NCBI RefSeq assembly: GCF_026130545.1
Contig: NZ_JAMOIM010000037.1
Span: 1-47,201, forward strand
Reading direction: 5' to 3'
DNA: 47,201 nt
DNA from: Lichenifustis flavocetrariae
Lineage (GTDB): Bacteria > Pseudomonadota > Alphaproteobacteria > Rhizobiales > Beijerinckiaceae
The position numbers and the translations under genes are program-made. The notes under the pieces are model-generated. The model made no database searches, was not told the DNA's origin, and was given only the letters and a program-made list of their open reading frames with translations. Shown here one piece after another: positions 7,157-17,126 of the stretch; the first letter of the stretch is position 1, and each line of letters starts with the position of its first letter.

Positions 7157-8590
7157 ATGCGTATTCCTTTAAAACCGGCCATTCTGGCCATGGTCTTGGC
7201 TCTCTCGGCGACCGCGCAAGCGGCGGAGACGTCGGTCGAACAGGCCGGGACGATCAAGACCGCGCTCGAGCGTTACCTCGGCCCAGGCCCGGTGTCGGTC
7301 AGCCCGGCCGGAGAGGCCTACAAGATCGACATCGACATCAAGGCGATGTTGCACAGGCTCGAAGCGTTGGGCCTTGCGATGGAGCCGGCCAGCTACACGA
7401 TGATGGCGGTCCCGCAACAGGACGGCACGTGGCATGTCACGGGGGGAACGCTGCCGCCGTTGACCGCCAAGCTGAACGGACAAACCACCAGCATCGTGGC
7501 GAACGGTCAGAGTTTCGACGGCATCTTCGATCCCCGCATCCCGGCTTTCACCAAATCAACCGGCAGCTATGACAGCGTCAGCATCGGGACGATCAGCGAC
7601 AAGGTTGCGGCCCAGGCACGTCAGCTGAGCCAGGGCCAGCAAAGCACAAGCGCGATGGCCACAGGCGATGGTGTGGTGGATGCCAAGCTGACGCAAGGCA
7701 ACGCGGCGTTTTCCCAGGACGTTGCGTTCGACGCCCGCAAAGGAGCCCCCTCGCGACTGTCGATCAAGAGCGGACCGACCAGCGACGTGACAGCCGTGGA
7801 GGGGTTGCACATCCGGGCACTTGCTGACCTCTGGGCTTTTTTGGTCGCGCATCCATCGTCCGAAGCCTTGAAGAGCAGCCAGGGCGACCTGAAGTCGCTG
7901 CTCCGGGAAGCTCTCCCGGTGTTTCAGCGCTGGGCCCAGGATGCCTCGCTGGAGCGCATCAGCATGGAGACGCCTGTAGGGCCCTTCGCGATGCGGGCCG
8001 TGAAGGTCCATTTCGATGTCCGGGGTCTGACCTCCGACGGCATGGCCAGTCTGGCTGTGACGACGGATGGCCTGACGGTTCCGGCCGACAAGCTGCCGTC
8101 CTGGGCCAATAGTCTGATCCCGACGAGCTTTGATCTTCATCAGTCGATTTCGGGCTATCACCTCGATCAGGCCGCACGAGCCGGTGTGGACGCGTTGGAT
8201 CTTAACGCGCCGCAGCCGCTGTCGCCAGAAACGCTCGCCAAGATGAAGGAGCTCCTCGGCCCGACCGACAAGATGGTCGTTTCGGTTGGACCGAGCCGGA
8301 TCACCTCGTCCACGCTCGACGCCCGCTTCGAAGGCGAGGTGCACCTGACGCTCCCGTCGCCGGCCTTCACGATGACCGTGCAGGCGACCGGACTCGATAA
8401 GGCGGTCCAGACGATCCAGGCCAAGGCGCAACAGGACCCCAGCGCAAGTCAAGTCATCGCGGCCCTCATGCTGGTCAAGGGCTACGGCAAGACCGCGCCG
8501 GACGGGTCGATGACCTGGGCGCTCGTGGGAGACGGAACCGGAGCCATCACGGTCAATGGCGTCCCGCTTCCGTCCGGACCAACCAAGTAG
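7157..8590 (+). CDS. Exported protein of unknown function (DUF2125-like)
   Basis: The product of 477 residues has a clear Sec signal peptide (MRIPLKPAILAMVLALSATA, cut near AQA-AE). The mature part is rich in beta-strand repeats such as VGPFAMRAVKVHFDVRGL and ends MTWALVGDGTGAITVNGVP. Long periplasmic beta-rich proteins of this kind with a similar ending are annotated DUF2125 in related bacteria; that family name is my recollection and moderate at best. I chose ATG 7157 because it directly precedes the signal peptide; the open frame runs further upstream without purpose. It is a single gene. Confidence 0.6.
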   Translation: MRIPLKPAILAMVLALSATAQAAETSVEQAGTIKTALERYLGPGPVSVSPAGEAYKIDIDIKAMLHRLEALGLAMEPASYTMMAVPQQDGTWHVTGGTLPPLTAKLNGQTTSIVANGQSFDGIFDPRIPAFTKSTGSYDSVSIGTISDKVAAQARQLSQGQQSTSAMATGDGVVDAKLTQGNAAFSQDVAFDARKGAPSRLSIKSGPTSDVTAVEGLHIRALADLWAFLVAHPSSEALKSSQGDLKSLLREALPVFQRWAQDASLERISMETPVGPFAMRAVKVHFDVRGLTSDGMASLAVTTDGLTVPADKLPSWANSLIPTSFDLHQSISGYHLDQAARAGVDALDLNAPQPLSPETLAKMKELLGPTDKMVVSVGPSRITSSTLDARFEGEVHLTLPSPAFTMTVQATGLDKAVQTIQAKAQQDPSASQVIAALMLVKGYGKTAPDGSMTWALVGDGTGAITVNGVPLPSGPTK

Positions 8591-8844
8591 GTATTGACCG
8601 GGGTCGCGGCTCGCCCCGGAGGCTCGCTCGGCGCGTGCTATGAAGGTCGGTCTGACAGATGGCGAAGCCCATCGGGATCGGTCATAAGAGACCGGCCAAT
8701 GATGATTCACCTCCAATGGATCAGGGCTGTGGGCCAGGACGTTGCAAAGTTAGGTTTATCGCGATCCTGGACGTCCTCGAGAGGCCGGGCGTTGCGGCAT
8801 TCATCGACTCCTCACCAAAAATCAGGACATGACCGGAACGGCCC
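8591..8844. other. Intergenic stretch before the hybrid kinase
   Basis: No gene is seen. A CCGGGG / CCCCGG stem at 8598-8619, just after the stop codon of the exported protein, could act as a weak terminator, although no T-run follows. A second small stem (CGGTC / GACCG) lies near 8684-8699. The rest should carry the promoter of the kinase gene, but no convincing -35/-10 pair stands out. Confidence 0.4.
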
Positions 8845-11800
8845 GTGCTGCCTCCCACTCCGCTGAAAACATCCGCAATGGCCCGAAACCTCGACTGGTC
8901 GAAGACCGGTCTGGGAGCGCAGGCCACATGGCCGCAGGCTCTGCGGACGGTCGTCGACCTGCTCCTCGCCTCGCAGATCGGCATGGCGGTGATGTGGGGC
9001 GAGGATCCGATCGTGATCTACAACGACGGCTACGCGCCCATCGCGGCCGGCAACCATCCGGCGGCGTTTGGCGCGCGGCTCGCCAGCTCTTCACCTGACC
9101 TCTGGGGCCGCATACGATCCTGCGTTGAGCGCGGCTTGCGGGGAGAGTCCGTAACGCTGCGCAACCAACATGTCTCAGCGGGCCTTGATGGGACGCTCGA
9201 AGATCTCTGGTTCGACTTCTTCTACACACCGGTCCGCGACGATCATGGCGAGGTCGGCGGTGTTCTCTGTACGGCCATCGAGACCAGCGCTCACGTATTG
9301 GCGTTGCGCCGGCATGATGACAGCGAACGGCGGTTGGCGCAGAGCGAAGCGCGGCTCAGCATGCTGGTGAACCAGGCCAGTGTCGGCATCTCGCAAACAG
9401 ACCTGACCGGCACGTTTGTCACCGTCAACGACCGCTTCTGTGCCATCCTGGGTCGCACCAAAGAGCAGGTGATCGGCTCCAAGATCGAGGAATTCACCCA
9501 TCCGGCCGACCTCGTCTTGAGCCGTGCCGGCTCACGGCGGTTGATCGAAGACGGGCACGCCTTCGTTTCTGAGAAACGCCTGCTTCGTCCGGATGGGACC
9601 ACGGTCTGGGTCAACCATCATGTGTCGCTCGGCCGCGATGCCGCGGGACAGCCCGAATTCATCATCCGGATCACGCAGGACATTTCGGACCGCAAGACGG
9701 CCGAAACGATGGCCCGCGATTCGAGCAGCCGGATGCAGCTTGCACTGAGCACGGGCGCGGTCCTGGGCACATGGGTCTGGAACGACCGTACCGCGCTTCT
9801 CAGCGGCGACGCCCGCTTCGCGGAAACCCTTTGGCTCGACGCCGCCGATACCGCGAAAGGCGTGCCACTTTCTCGCGTCCTTGCCGCGATCCATCCGGAC
9901 GACCGGGCGACCTTCTCCGAACGGCTGCGGACGGCGTATGAAGTTCGAACCGGCTTCCACGCCGAATTCCGGGTCACGCAGCCGGGCGGCGGCTGGGTCT
10001 GGGTCGAAGCCAGCGGCCACCTCGAATTCGGGTCGAATGGCCGCCCGCAACGGCTCCCCGGCATCCTGATCAATATCGATCAACGTCGTCGCGCGGCCGA
10101 GCGACAGGCCTTCCTGATTACGCTCGGTGACCGCCTGCGCACCATCGAGGAGCCGCAGGCGATCCTTGACCGAACCGTGGAGGCCACCGGCCGACACCTG
10201 GAGGTGCTCCACATCGTTTATGGCGAGGTCAGCCCCGACGGCGAAACGGCCGAGGTGCTGGCGCATTGGCCGCCCGTGGCAACGATCTACCGAGGGCGGA
10301 TCAAGACAAAGCTGCTCGGCGCCACGGTGGCGCCGAGCCTCCGGGATGGAAAAGTCAGTATTACCGCTCCGGAAAACGGGGAGCCGGGCCGTATGGCGGT
10401 CCCGCTGTCCCGCGATGGGCGGTGGCATGCCCTGATGGTGGCCGAAGCGCGTGATGGACGTGAGTGGACCGGCGACGAGGCCGATCTGCTGCGCGAAGTC
10501 ATCGGCCGCATCTGGGAAGCCGTCGAGCGGGCAAGGGCTGTCCTGACCCTCCGGAAGGCGCAAGGGAGGCAAGCCTTCCTGCTGCGCCTCAACGACCACC
10601 TGAGTGAGATCAACGATCCCCACGAGGTTTTGGAGACCGTCGCCGAGTCGCTCGGAACCTATCTCGGCGTGAACCGCGCCAGCTATGGCGAAGTCTCGGC
10701 CGATGCGCGGATCATCACGTTCGAGGGCGCCTGGTCGGACGGCACGATGCCGGCCATCAATGGTGCGGTTTCCTATGCCGATCTGGCTGAATCGGAAATC
10801 GGCGAGCTCATGCGCGGCCTGACCGTCAGCGAGGATGATTTCGGCCGGCCGGGCCGCAGCACGGAGCAGCGGCTCGCTGTCTTCGAACGCTATCAGACCC
10901 GCTCGATCCTGGCGGTGCCGCTGATCCGGGACGGCCAGTTCAGGGCCGGGCTGTTCCTGGCCCAGAAGCAACCGAGGCGCTGGTCGCTCGAAGAGATCTC
11001 GCTCACCCAGGAGGTGGCGCGCCGCACCTGGGACGCGCTCGAGCGGACCCGCGCCGAACAGGCCCTGCAACGGAGCGAGGCCCGCTTGCGGGCGATGTTC
11101 GATACGCTTCCGGTGGGCATCGTCTTCGCCGAAATGCCGTCCGGACGCGTCACGGAAGGCAATGCACGCGTCGAACAGATCCTCGGCTATGCGGCTTTCT
11201 CATCGCTGGATGCGGGCGCTTTCGAGGAATGGACGGCCTTCGACGAGAACGGCCGGCGCGTTCCCGTCGAGGACCATCCGCTTTATGTGGCGGTCACGGC
11301 GGGTGAAACGGCATCGCGTATCTTTCATCACCAGCGCGGCGACGGCACCCGGGTCTGGGTGGCCGTGATCGCCGCCCCGGTGCGCGATGCGCAAGGGGTG
11401 ATCACCGGCGGTCTGTTGACCATCATGGACATCGACCGCGAGAAGCAGGCCGAAGCGGCCCTGCGCGACCTTAACACCACGCTTGAACATCAGGTCGAAG
11501 CCCGAACCCTGGAGCGGGATCGCGTCTGGCGCAACTCGCGCGACCTCCTCGCGGTGATGAGCGACGACGGGCGGCTGCTTTCGCTCAATCCGTCCTGGAC
11601 CGCGCTGCTTGGCTGGGGCTCGGAAGAATTGGTGGGGCGTGATTTCACATCCCTGCTTCACCAGGACGATGTCGCGCTCACGACCAGGACGCTCGACCGG
11701 TTGCGCGACGGCCCTCTGCCGGGGCCCTTCGAAAATCGCTTGCGCCGCCGCGATGGGAGCTTCCTCTGGCTGTCCTGGACCGCCTCCCTCGAAAATGATG

Positions 11801-13008
11801 CGATCTATGCCAACGGCCGCGACGTCACGGCGGAGAAACACCAGGCCGAGGCGCTGCGGCAGGCCGAAGAGCAATTGCGGCAAAGTCAAAAGATGGAGGC
11901 GGTCGGCCAGCTTACGGGCGGCATCGCCCATGATTTCAACAATCTTCTGACAGGCATCACCGGGGCGCTCGACCTTCTCGGCAAGCGGATCAGCCAGGGC
12001 CGCACCGACAGTGCGGAACGCTATATCGGGATGGCGATGAACTCGGCCAACCGGGCCGCCGCGCTCACGCATCGCCTGTTGGCCTTCTCGCGCCGCCAGC
12101 CGCTCGAAGCCAAGGCGGTCGACGCCAACCGCCTCGTGACATCGATGGACGACCTCCTGCGGCGCACGATCGGCGAACGGGTGACTCTGGACGTCAAGCT
12201 CGGCAGCGGGTTGTGGCTGACCCTCTGCGATCCGCACCAGCTCGAAAACGCCCTCCTCAACCTGGTGATCAATGCTCGTGACGCCATGCCGGATGGCGGA
12301 GAGTTGACGATCTCGACCGACAACGCGGTGCTGGAGGCTGACGGGCCTGAGCGGGAAGGTGGTACCAAGCCAGGCCGCTACGTCTCGCTCTCCGTCTCCG
12401 ACACCGGCACCGGCATGACGTCCGACGTCATTGCGCGCGCCTTCGACCCGTTCTTCACCACGAAGCCGATCGGCCAGGGGACCGGCCTCGGCCTGTCGAT
12501 GATCTATGGGTTTGCCAAGCAGTCGGAAGGCACCGTCCGCATCACGTCCGAGGTCGGGGTTGGGACGACCGTCACATTGTTCCTGCCGCGATCGAGCGGC
12601 CAGGTCGCCGAAACCGGAGAGCGCCCGAGCGTGGGTCCGCGCGAGGGAGCGGGGGAAACCATCCTGGTGGTGGAAGACGATTCCAACGTGCGCGACCTGA
12701 TCCGCGAGATCCTCCAGGACCTCGGCTATCGCCCGGTCGAAGCCGCCGACGGCCCCGCCGGGCTCGCGATCCTCCGGTCGGGACAGCACATCGACCTTCT
12801 GGTCACGGATGTCGGCTTGCCGGGCATGAATGGGCGGCAGTTGGCGGACCAGGGTCGCGTGTTCCGGCCGGGCCTGAAGGTGTTGTTCATCACCGGCTAT
12901 GCGGAAAATGCGAGCTTCGGCAACGGGCACCTCGACCCGGGCATGCAGATGATCACCAAGCCTTTCGCGGTCGAGACCTTCGCGGCCAAGATCAAGGAGA
13001 TGATCTGA
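8845..13008 (+). CDS. Multi-PAS/GAF hybrid sensor histidine kinase with receiver domain
   Basis: The 1387-residue cytoplasmic protein has no membrane segments. In order it shows a PAS-like domain (about 14-150), PAS (165-290), PAS (296-410), two tandem GAF domains (415-570 and 575-745), PAS (750-870), PAS (890-1000), and a HisKA dimerisation domain. The phosphorylated histidine is H1029 in [11 protein letters not shown]. The ATPase domain follows (N box near N1143 in [11 protein letters not shown] box GTGLGLSM), then a receiver with phospho-acceptor D1322 in [13 protein letters not shown]. It should sense small molecules, light or redox state through its PAS/GAF array and either phosphorelay to a separate partner or act on its own receiver. 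No output regulator lies nearby. The start may be ATG 8878 ([13 protein letters not shown]), which fits relatives better. Confidence 0.9.
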   Translation: MLPPTPLKTSAMARNLDWSKTGLGAQATWPQALRTVVDLLLASQIGMAVMWGEDPIVIYNDGYAPIAAGNHPAAFGARLASSSPDLWGRIRSCVERGLRGESVTLRNQHVSAGLDGTLEDLWFDFFYTPVRDDHGEVGGVLCTAIETSAHVLALRRHDDSERRLAQSEARLSMLVNQASVGISQTDLTGTFVTVNDRFCAILGRTKEQVIGSKIEEFTHPADLVLSRAGSRRLIEDGHAFVSEKRLLRPDGTTVWVNHHVSLGRDAAGQPEFIIRITQDISDRKTAETMARDSSSRMQLALSTGAVLGTWVWNDRTALLSGDARFAETLWLDAADTAKGVPLSRVLAAIHPDDRATFSERLRTAYEVRTGFHAEFRVTQPGGGWVWVEASGHLEFGSNGRPQRLPGILINIDQRRRAAERQAFLITLGDRLRTIEEPQAILDRTVEATGRHLEVLHIVYGEVSPDGETAEVLAHWPPVATIYRGRIKTKLLGATVAPSLRDGKVSITAPENGEPGRMAVPLSRDGRWHALMVAEARDGREWTGDEADLLREVIGRIWEAVERARAVLTLRKAQGRQAFLLRLNDHLSEINDPHEVLETVAESLGTYLGVNRASYGEVSADARIITFEGAWSDGTMPAINGAVSYADLAESEIGELMRGLTVSEDDFGRPGRSTEQRLAVFERYQTRSILAVPLIRDGQFRAGLFLAQKQPRRWSLEEISLTQEVARRTWDALERTRAEQALQRSEARLRAMFDTLPVGIVFAEMPSGRVTEGNARVEQILGYAAFSSLDAGAFEEWTAFDENGRRVPVEDHPLYVAVTAGETASRIFHHQRGDGTRVWVAVIAAPVRDAQGVITGGLLTIMDIDREKQAEAALRDLNTTLEHQVEARTLERDRVWRNSRDLLAVMSDDGRLLSLNPSWTALLGWGSEELVGRDFTSLLHQDDVALTTRTLDRLRDGPLPGPFENRLRRRDGSFLWLSWTASLENDAIYANGRDVTAEKHQAEALRQAEEQLRQSQKMEAVGQLTGGIAHDFNNLLTGITGALDLLGKRISQGRTDSAERYIGMAMNSANRAAALTHRLLAFSRRQPLEAKAVDANRLVTSMDDLLRRTIGERVTLDVKLGSGLWLTLCDPHQLENALLNLVINARDAMPDGGELTISTDNAVLEADGPEREGGTKPGRYVSLSVSDTGTGMTSDVIARAFDPFFTTKPIGQGTGLGLSMIYGFAKQSEGTVRITSEVGVGTTVTLFLPRSSGQVAETGERPSVGPREGAGETILVVEDDSNVRDLIREILQDLGYRPVEAADGPAGLAILRSGQHIDLLVTDVGLPGMNGRQLADQGRVFRPGLKVLFITGYAENASFGNGHLDPGMQMITKPFAVETFAAKIKEMI

Positions 13009-13021
13009 GGTGATGATTATG

Positions 13022-13053
13022 AAGGCCAGAGCCGGTCACCGGCTCTGGCCTTT
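13022..13053. terminator. Strong hairpin terminator between convergent genes
   Basis: AAGGCCAGAGCCGGT at 13022-13036 pairs perfectly with ACCGGCTCTGGCCTT at 13038-13052: a 15-base stem with a minimal loop. It lies between the ends of the plus-strand kinase and the minus-strand esterase, so it can serve both directions. Confidence 0.85.
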
Positions 13054-13082
13054 GGGACTCGCTTTCTTTTGAGCGGTGAGGC

Positions 13083-14516
13083 TCAGGCGTTGCGGCTTTT
13101 CTGGCGGCGCCAGCCGAGCAGACCCAACACGCCAAGCGCCCCGGCGAACAGCGGCATGCCAGGCGGCAGCGGCACGCTCGAGAGTTCCTGGGCCATGTAG
13201 CCGGGCAGATCGCCGTCCTGGAACCCGAACACGTAATATTGGCTGGGGCCGGACGTGGCGGGCACGAAATCGTTGTCGTTGGCGATATAGAGCGTGTGGT
13301 TCACGATCCCGTTAATGGTCACGTCCTCGCCAAAGGCCAGTCCCTCGATCTTCGATGGGATATCTTTGCTCGCCACACCATCGGCATTCAGGGCCGCGAC
13401 AAGATCGAGGAACGGCGTGGAGGACTTCTTCACAAGGGTCGCACCCCCCACATCCTTGTCCGCCACTGTGAGCAGATCGGTAGCGCCCGTTGTATCGATC
13501 TCGAAGATCTGCTTGATCTTGGCCTTCGACCCGTCACCCAGGCCCTTGCCGTCGCGCTCGTCCACCAGGAACTGGTGATCGTTCACGGCCACGATGTCGC
13601 TGACCCCCGAACCCGTCGTCAGTGTGTAGCCATATTCATGCGTCTGCCCGCTCGCGACGTCGATGGTGACGATGCGGAGCAAGGTGCCGTTGCCGTTCGC
13701 CGTGTCCTGGATGGTCGAGGCCTGCAGGATGCCGACCAGCGTCTTGCCGTCCGGCGTCAGGGCCAAACCTTCCATGCCCTTGTTGGCGACGCGGCCGGAC
13801 GTGTTGCCGCTGATCTCTTTGGCGCCCTGCGGCGATAAATTCGCGATGTCGAGGTTCGACGGGAGCGTGTAGGTCTTGATCAGAGTGCCGGTCGCGCGGT
13901 CGAACTGGCGCACATAGGGGCCGTATTCATCCGAGATGAAGACGCTCTTGCCGTCGTTCGAGACGCGGATCGATTCTGGATCGAACCGGGCGTCGGCCGG
14001 ATTGCCAGACCCGCCTGCGCCGTAATTGTCGGACCGGCCCGTGAAATAGTTCTTGCCGGCGGTGTTCTGAGACGGGGCGCCGGAGGGGAGACCATAGGCT
14101 GTGCCGCTGCCGTAGATCAGCGGCGATGCGCTCGACAGCAGCGTGGTGCCGGTCAGAGTGGGTGTCAGGGTAAAGGGCAGCTTCGAACCAGCGCTGCTCG
14201 GCGTCAGCGACATGTTCACGGTTTGAAAGCGGCTGATATACGAAACGGTATCGTCGACGGCGGAATTATACGGGGTTGCATTGGGCCCACGATCGGGCAG
14301 CGCCAGGAATGTGTTGCCGCCCGCATAGGCGAGACCGGAGCCGAGGCCACCCAAAATATTGCCCGGAAGGCCGTTCTCCAGGGTTCCGGTCAGGCCCGAG
14401 AGGTCGGTGGTGCCGCTGAGGACACCATTGGCAAGCAACACGACGCTTGCATGGGCGGTCGGCGCGGTGAGGGCTGACGCAGCGAGAAGCAGACTGGAGA
14501 ACAAAGCGCGACGCAT
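13083..14516 (-). CDS. Esterase-like/phytase-family exported protein with VPLPA-type C-terminal sorting signal
   Basis: The 477-residue product has a signal peptide (MRRALFSSLLLAASALTAPT, cut near AHA-SVV). The central region contains FDPESIRVSNDGKSVFISDE, NKGMEGLALTPDGKTLVGIL and KIEGLAFGEDV, the repeating strands of the phytase-like beta-propeller family (PF13449). The C-terminus is VPLPPGMPLFAGALGVLGLL followed by WRRQKSRNA. This is the three-part layout (VPxPx, hydrophobic helix, basic end) of PEP-CTERM/VPLPA sorting tails, which exosortase systems process in exopolysaccharide-making bacteria. The substrate is unknown; a phosphoesterase role is inferred from the family. The gene stands alone, with its promoter in the divergent gap before 14698. 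Confidence 0.8.
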   Translation of the reverse strand: MRRALFSSLLLAASALTAPTAHASVVLLANGVLSGTTDLSGLTGTLENGLPGNILGGLGSGLAYAGGNTFLALPDRGPNATPYNSAVDDTVSYISRFQTVNMSLTPSSAGSKLPFTLTPTLTGTTLLSSASPLIYGSGTAYGLPSGAPSQNTAGKNYFTGRSDNYGAGGSGNPADARFDPESIRVSNDGKSVFISDEYGPYVRQFDRATGTLIKTYTLPSNLDIANLSPQGAKEISGNTSGRVANKGMEGLALTPDGKTLVGILQASTIQDTANGNGTLLRIVTIDVASGQTHEYGYTLTTGSGVSDIVAVNDHQFLVDERDGKGLGDGSKAKIKQIFEIDTTGATDLLTVADKDVGGATLVKKSSTPFLDLVAALNADGVASKDIPSKIEGLAFGEDVTINGIVNHTLYIANDNDFVPATSGPSQYYVFGFQDGDLPGYMAQELSSVPLPPGMPLFAGALGVLGLLGWRRQKSRNA

Positions 14517-14697
14517 AATTTCCTCGAAAATGCAGAAAAACCCGCAAGCACGTTGACGTAATGTTCATCGATGACAGGCGGATGTCATTTGGCCGCGCGC
14601 CTCCCCGGTTCAGGCCGGCTGATCTGCAGCCTTCCTGGTTTCTCCCTGCGCCACAGGCTGATAGTGTGACCTGCCAGAGCTTTGCGGGAGGACGCCG

Positions 14698-15507
14698 ATG
14701 CAGGAAGTAGCCTGGGCTGCGTTCTTTCTGGTCATCCTGATCGGATGCAGTCTCGCCGGCTGGGCGTCGCAGCGATTGCTGAAGGAGCACCACAAGTCGA
14801 GCGCCACCACCGACTCGGCCCGCACCATCGTCGGGATGGTCGTGACCTTCTCGGCTTTGGTGCTCGGGCTACTGGTCACCTCCGTCAAGTCGGATTTCGA
14901 CGATCACACCGGGGTCTATCGCCGCTACGGCATCGCGTTGTTCGAATTCGACCGGCGCCTTCAGGAATACGGGCCCGACACCGACGCCATCCGGAAAACC
15001 CTGCGGGCGTATACGGCGTCGGTCATCGCTGACACCTGGCCGGATGAGCCGGCCCCTGCCGGCGATTACCCCCGTGACGTCCATCCCGTGACGCCCGGTA
15101 GCGACGAGACGGCCGAATTCACCACCATGATGACGCAGATGGATAGAGCCACGCTGAAGCTCGCTGCGACGGACGCGCTGCATCTGCGTCTCGCCGACCT
15201 GTTGCGTGAGGAGGTCCGGGCCATCGAAGGCATTCGCTGGTCGCTGATCGAGCGGTCCGATTCCCGGCTGTCGCCGATCCTGATGGCTGTGCTGATGTTC
15301 TGGCTGGCGATCGTGTTCCTGGTGTTCGGCATGGTCTCGCCACGCAATCGGCTGACCCTGTTCGTCCTGATCCTGTCGGCCTTGTCGGTCGCTTCGTCCC
15401 TCTACCTCATCCTCGATCTCAACACGACGACCGGCGGCTTCATCACAGTACCGAGCCGCCCCTTGCGCGATGCTTTGTGGCACATGGACCAGGGCGGTGG
15501 CGCGTGA
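14698..15507 (+). CDS. DUF4239 (bestrophin-like) membrane protein
   Basis: The 269-residue product has hydrophobic segments at about 5-22, 44-63, 195-220 and 225-245. This two-plus-two arrangement around a soluble middle is that of DUF4239 proteins, sometimes called bestrophin-like. The stretch SARTIVGMVVTFSALVLGLL and the closing helices support this. The function is unknown; an ion-channel role is only suggested by the family name. GGGAGG lies about six bases ahead of ATG 14698. The gene is divergent from the esterase gene. Confidence 0.75.
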   Translation: MQEVAWAAFFLVILIGCSLAGWASQRLLKEHHKSSATTDSARTIVGMVVTFSALVLGLLVTSVKSDFDDHTGVYRRYGIALFEFDRRLQEYGPDTDAIRKTLRAYTASVIADTWPDEPAPAGDYPRDVHPVTPGSDETAEFTTMMTQMDRATLKLAATDALHLRLADLLREEVRAIEGIRWSLIERSDSRLSPILMAVLMFWLAIVFLVFGMVSPRNRLTLFVLILSALSVASSLYLILDLNTTTGGFITVPSRPLRDALWHMDQGGGA

Positions 15508-15516
15508 GAGGCGCGT

Positions 15517-15846
15517 TCAACGCTTGGTGGGGCGGCAACTGAGCGTGGAGCCGTTCCGCGTGAAACGCGCCGTCTCCCCCTTGTCCCAGAATTCGACTGG
15601 GCCGCCCGTGTAGCGGCCTCCGTCGGCTGAAGGCGCCCGATCGAGCTTCAACTCGGTGCCGGTGCCGAGGAGACGCAGCAGCGCCGTGCCGGGCACCACC
15701 TCAGGGGCCGAGAAAGTCAGCCGCAGCCGCGTGCCATCCTCGCAGGTGTAATGGACGGGCGGCAGGGGTTTGACGGGCGCGGTCTTGGCCAGCGCGGCAG
15801 GACCGACTCCCAGGAGAACAACGAATCCTACAGACCAGATGCGCAT
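15517..15846 (-). CDS. MliC-family lysozyme inhibitor-like exported protein
   Basis: The 109-residue product has a signal peptide (MRIWSVGFVVLLGVGPAALA, cut near AKT) and then the MliC core: VHYTCEDGTRLRLTF near the start, FWDKGETARFTRNG and a final C in STLSCRPTKR. The two cysteines (YTCEDG and LSCRP) match the family disulphide. MliC proteins inhibit C-type lysozyme in the periplasm. No lipobox cysteine is seen, so it should be soluble rather than lipid-anchored. I chose ATG 15846 because it opens the signal peptide and has AGGGA upstream. Confidence 0.75.
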   Translation of the reverse strand: MRIWSVGFVVLLGVGPAALAKTAPVKPLPPVHYTCEDGTRLRLTFSAPEVVPGTALLRLLGTGTELKLDRAPSADGGRYTGGPVEFWDKGETARFTRNGSTLSCRPTKR

Positions 15847-15965
15847 GCGAAATCCCTGGCGAAATGATCGCTCACCCAAACTACCCCGGATGGCACCGCA
15901 ATGCTGCCGATAACACCGCCCCGCATCAGGTCCGGAGCCCATTACCGCTCCACCGGAGAAGGGAC

Positions 15966-16487
15966 TCAGCCCTTCGTCCTGACTGCGCCCATGAAGTCGC
16001 GCTTGCCGAGTGGCACACCGGCCTGGCGCAGGATGTCGTAGGCCGTGGTGGCATGGAAGTGGACGTTGGGGAGCGAGAAGGTGAGGACGAAGTCCCCCGT
16101 GGTGAAGATCCGGGTCGAGTCCTTGGTCGTGAAGGTGATCTCGGCGCCGTCCCGAGCGTTGATGGCCTCCGGCGTCTCGGCCCTCAGGGTCGCGCGCGCT
16201 TCCGCGATCAGCGCCTGCAGGCCAGCATAGTCGGGCGAGGGCCGCGCGCCGGGCGGCGACATCGACCCGCTCTTCAAGGCCGCGATCGTGGCCGTCGCAT
16301 GAAAGGCCACCTGCATCACCTGGAACCGGAAGGGCAGCATGTCGGGGAAAAGCCGCGTCTCGACGATCGTCTCCGGGTCGATATCGTGCTCCCGGAAATG
16401 CGCCAGCCCTTTGTCGAGGACGCCGCTGAGGGCATCGAGGGTCTGCAGATAGCTGCCGATGCTGACGTCGTAGAGGGAAATGGCCAT
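15966..16487 (-). CDS. DUF1993 domain protein
   Basis: The 173-residue product begins MAISLYDVSIGSYLQTLDAL and holds LFPDMLPFRFQVMQVAFHAT and VHFHATTAYDILRQAGVPLG. These are the hallmarks of DUF1993, a four-helix family related to the DinB/YfiT fold. Two HAT motifs (AFHAT and HFHAT) are the probable metal-binding histidines. The length is normal for the family. The function is unknown. The gene stands alone, with its own start 170 bases from the divergent small gene at 16660. Confidence 0.85.
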   Translation of the reverse strand: MAISLYDVSIGSYLQTLDALSGVLDKGLAHFREHDIDPETIVETRLFPDMLPFRFQVMQVAFHATATIAALKSGSMSPPGARPSPDYAGLQALIAEARATLRAETPEAINARDGAEITFTTKDSTRIFTTGDFVLTFSLPNVHFHATTAYDILRQAGVPLGKRDFMGAVRTKG

Positions 16488-16659
16488 GGGGAGCGCTCCG
16501 GTTCGGGGCTTCTTCTATCGTATCTTGGACGGAAGCGGGAAACCTTGTCGCCCGCCGCGCCGGAGAAGCGGCGGCCCCCGCGACAATCCGGCCCGCAACA
16601 TTTTTGGCGGTGAAGCGCTGTGTTGCCGGCTGCCGCGTTCGGGCAGCAGGGAGATCCAG

Positions 16660-16986
16660 ATGCCACAGTTCGCTGCCACCATCAAACACCTGCAGGAAGG
16701 CGTGAAAGGCTTCACGGTCGCGGCCGCGGTCAAGAACATCGAAGGCTGGGAAGCAACACTCGAGAAGGTCGAGAGCCCCGCCGCAAAGACGATCGTCAAG
16801 GACCTCGAAAACCTGAAGAAGCACCTTCAGGCCGACGAGATCAAGGGCGAGCAGGTGCAGAAGCTCGTCGCCAAGCTCGCCAAGGAGACCGTGGCAATTG
16901 CCGGCAAGACCGACGCCAAGGACGCTGACAAGATCAAGGCGCTCGGCGAGGCGCTCGGCCATGTCGCCGAAGGCGGCGAGGCCTAA
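16660..16986 (+). CDS. Small helical conserved hypothetical protein
   Basis: The 108-residue product is almost wholly alpha-helical and rich in Ala, Lys and Glu (for example KTIVKDLENLKKHLQADEIK), with heptad-like spacing that suggests a coiled coil or helical bundle. There is no signal peptide. The start at 16660 has AGGGA upstream; the open frame that continues further upstream is the antisense of the DUF1993 promoter side. Composition and length recall small abundant stress-type proteins, but I recognise no family. Confidence 0.6.
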   Translation: MPQFAATIKHLQEGVKGFTVAAAVKNIEGWEATLEKVESPAAKTIVKDLENLKKHLQADEIKGEQVQKLVAKLAKETVAIAGKTDAKDADKIKALGEALGHVAEGGEA

Positions 16987-17126
16987 GACCCCACCCGACT
17001 AAGGACGCATGGTCCTCCTGCCAGTTGCGGCGCAACGGCGGCGCAGGCGGGAGCCGCGGCCGAGCGAAGCCCGCTAAGGTGCCACGGGCCGATACAAGGT
17101 CCGGTTCCTGAACACGAAGGTTCGTG

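Noticed and set aside
11200-12930. Long open frame on the minus strand inside the hybrid kinase gene
   Set aside because: It is the antisense of a fully recognisable kinase (H, N, G boxes and receiver). Its own translation has no motif.
15517-16962. A 481-codon frame on the minus strand
   Set aside because: Only its last 110 codons (MliC, from ATG 15846) are real. The rest overlaps the DUF1993 gene in another frame and the antisense of the small helical gene.
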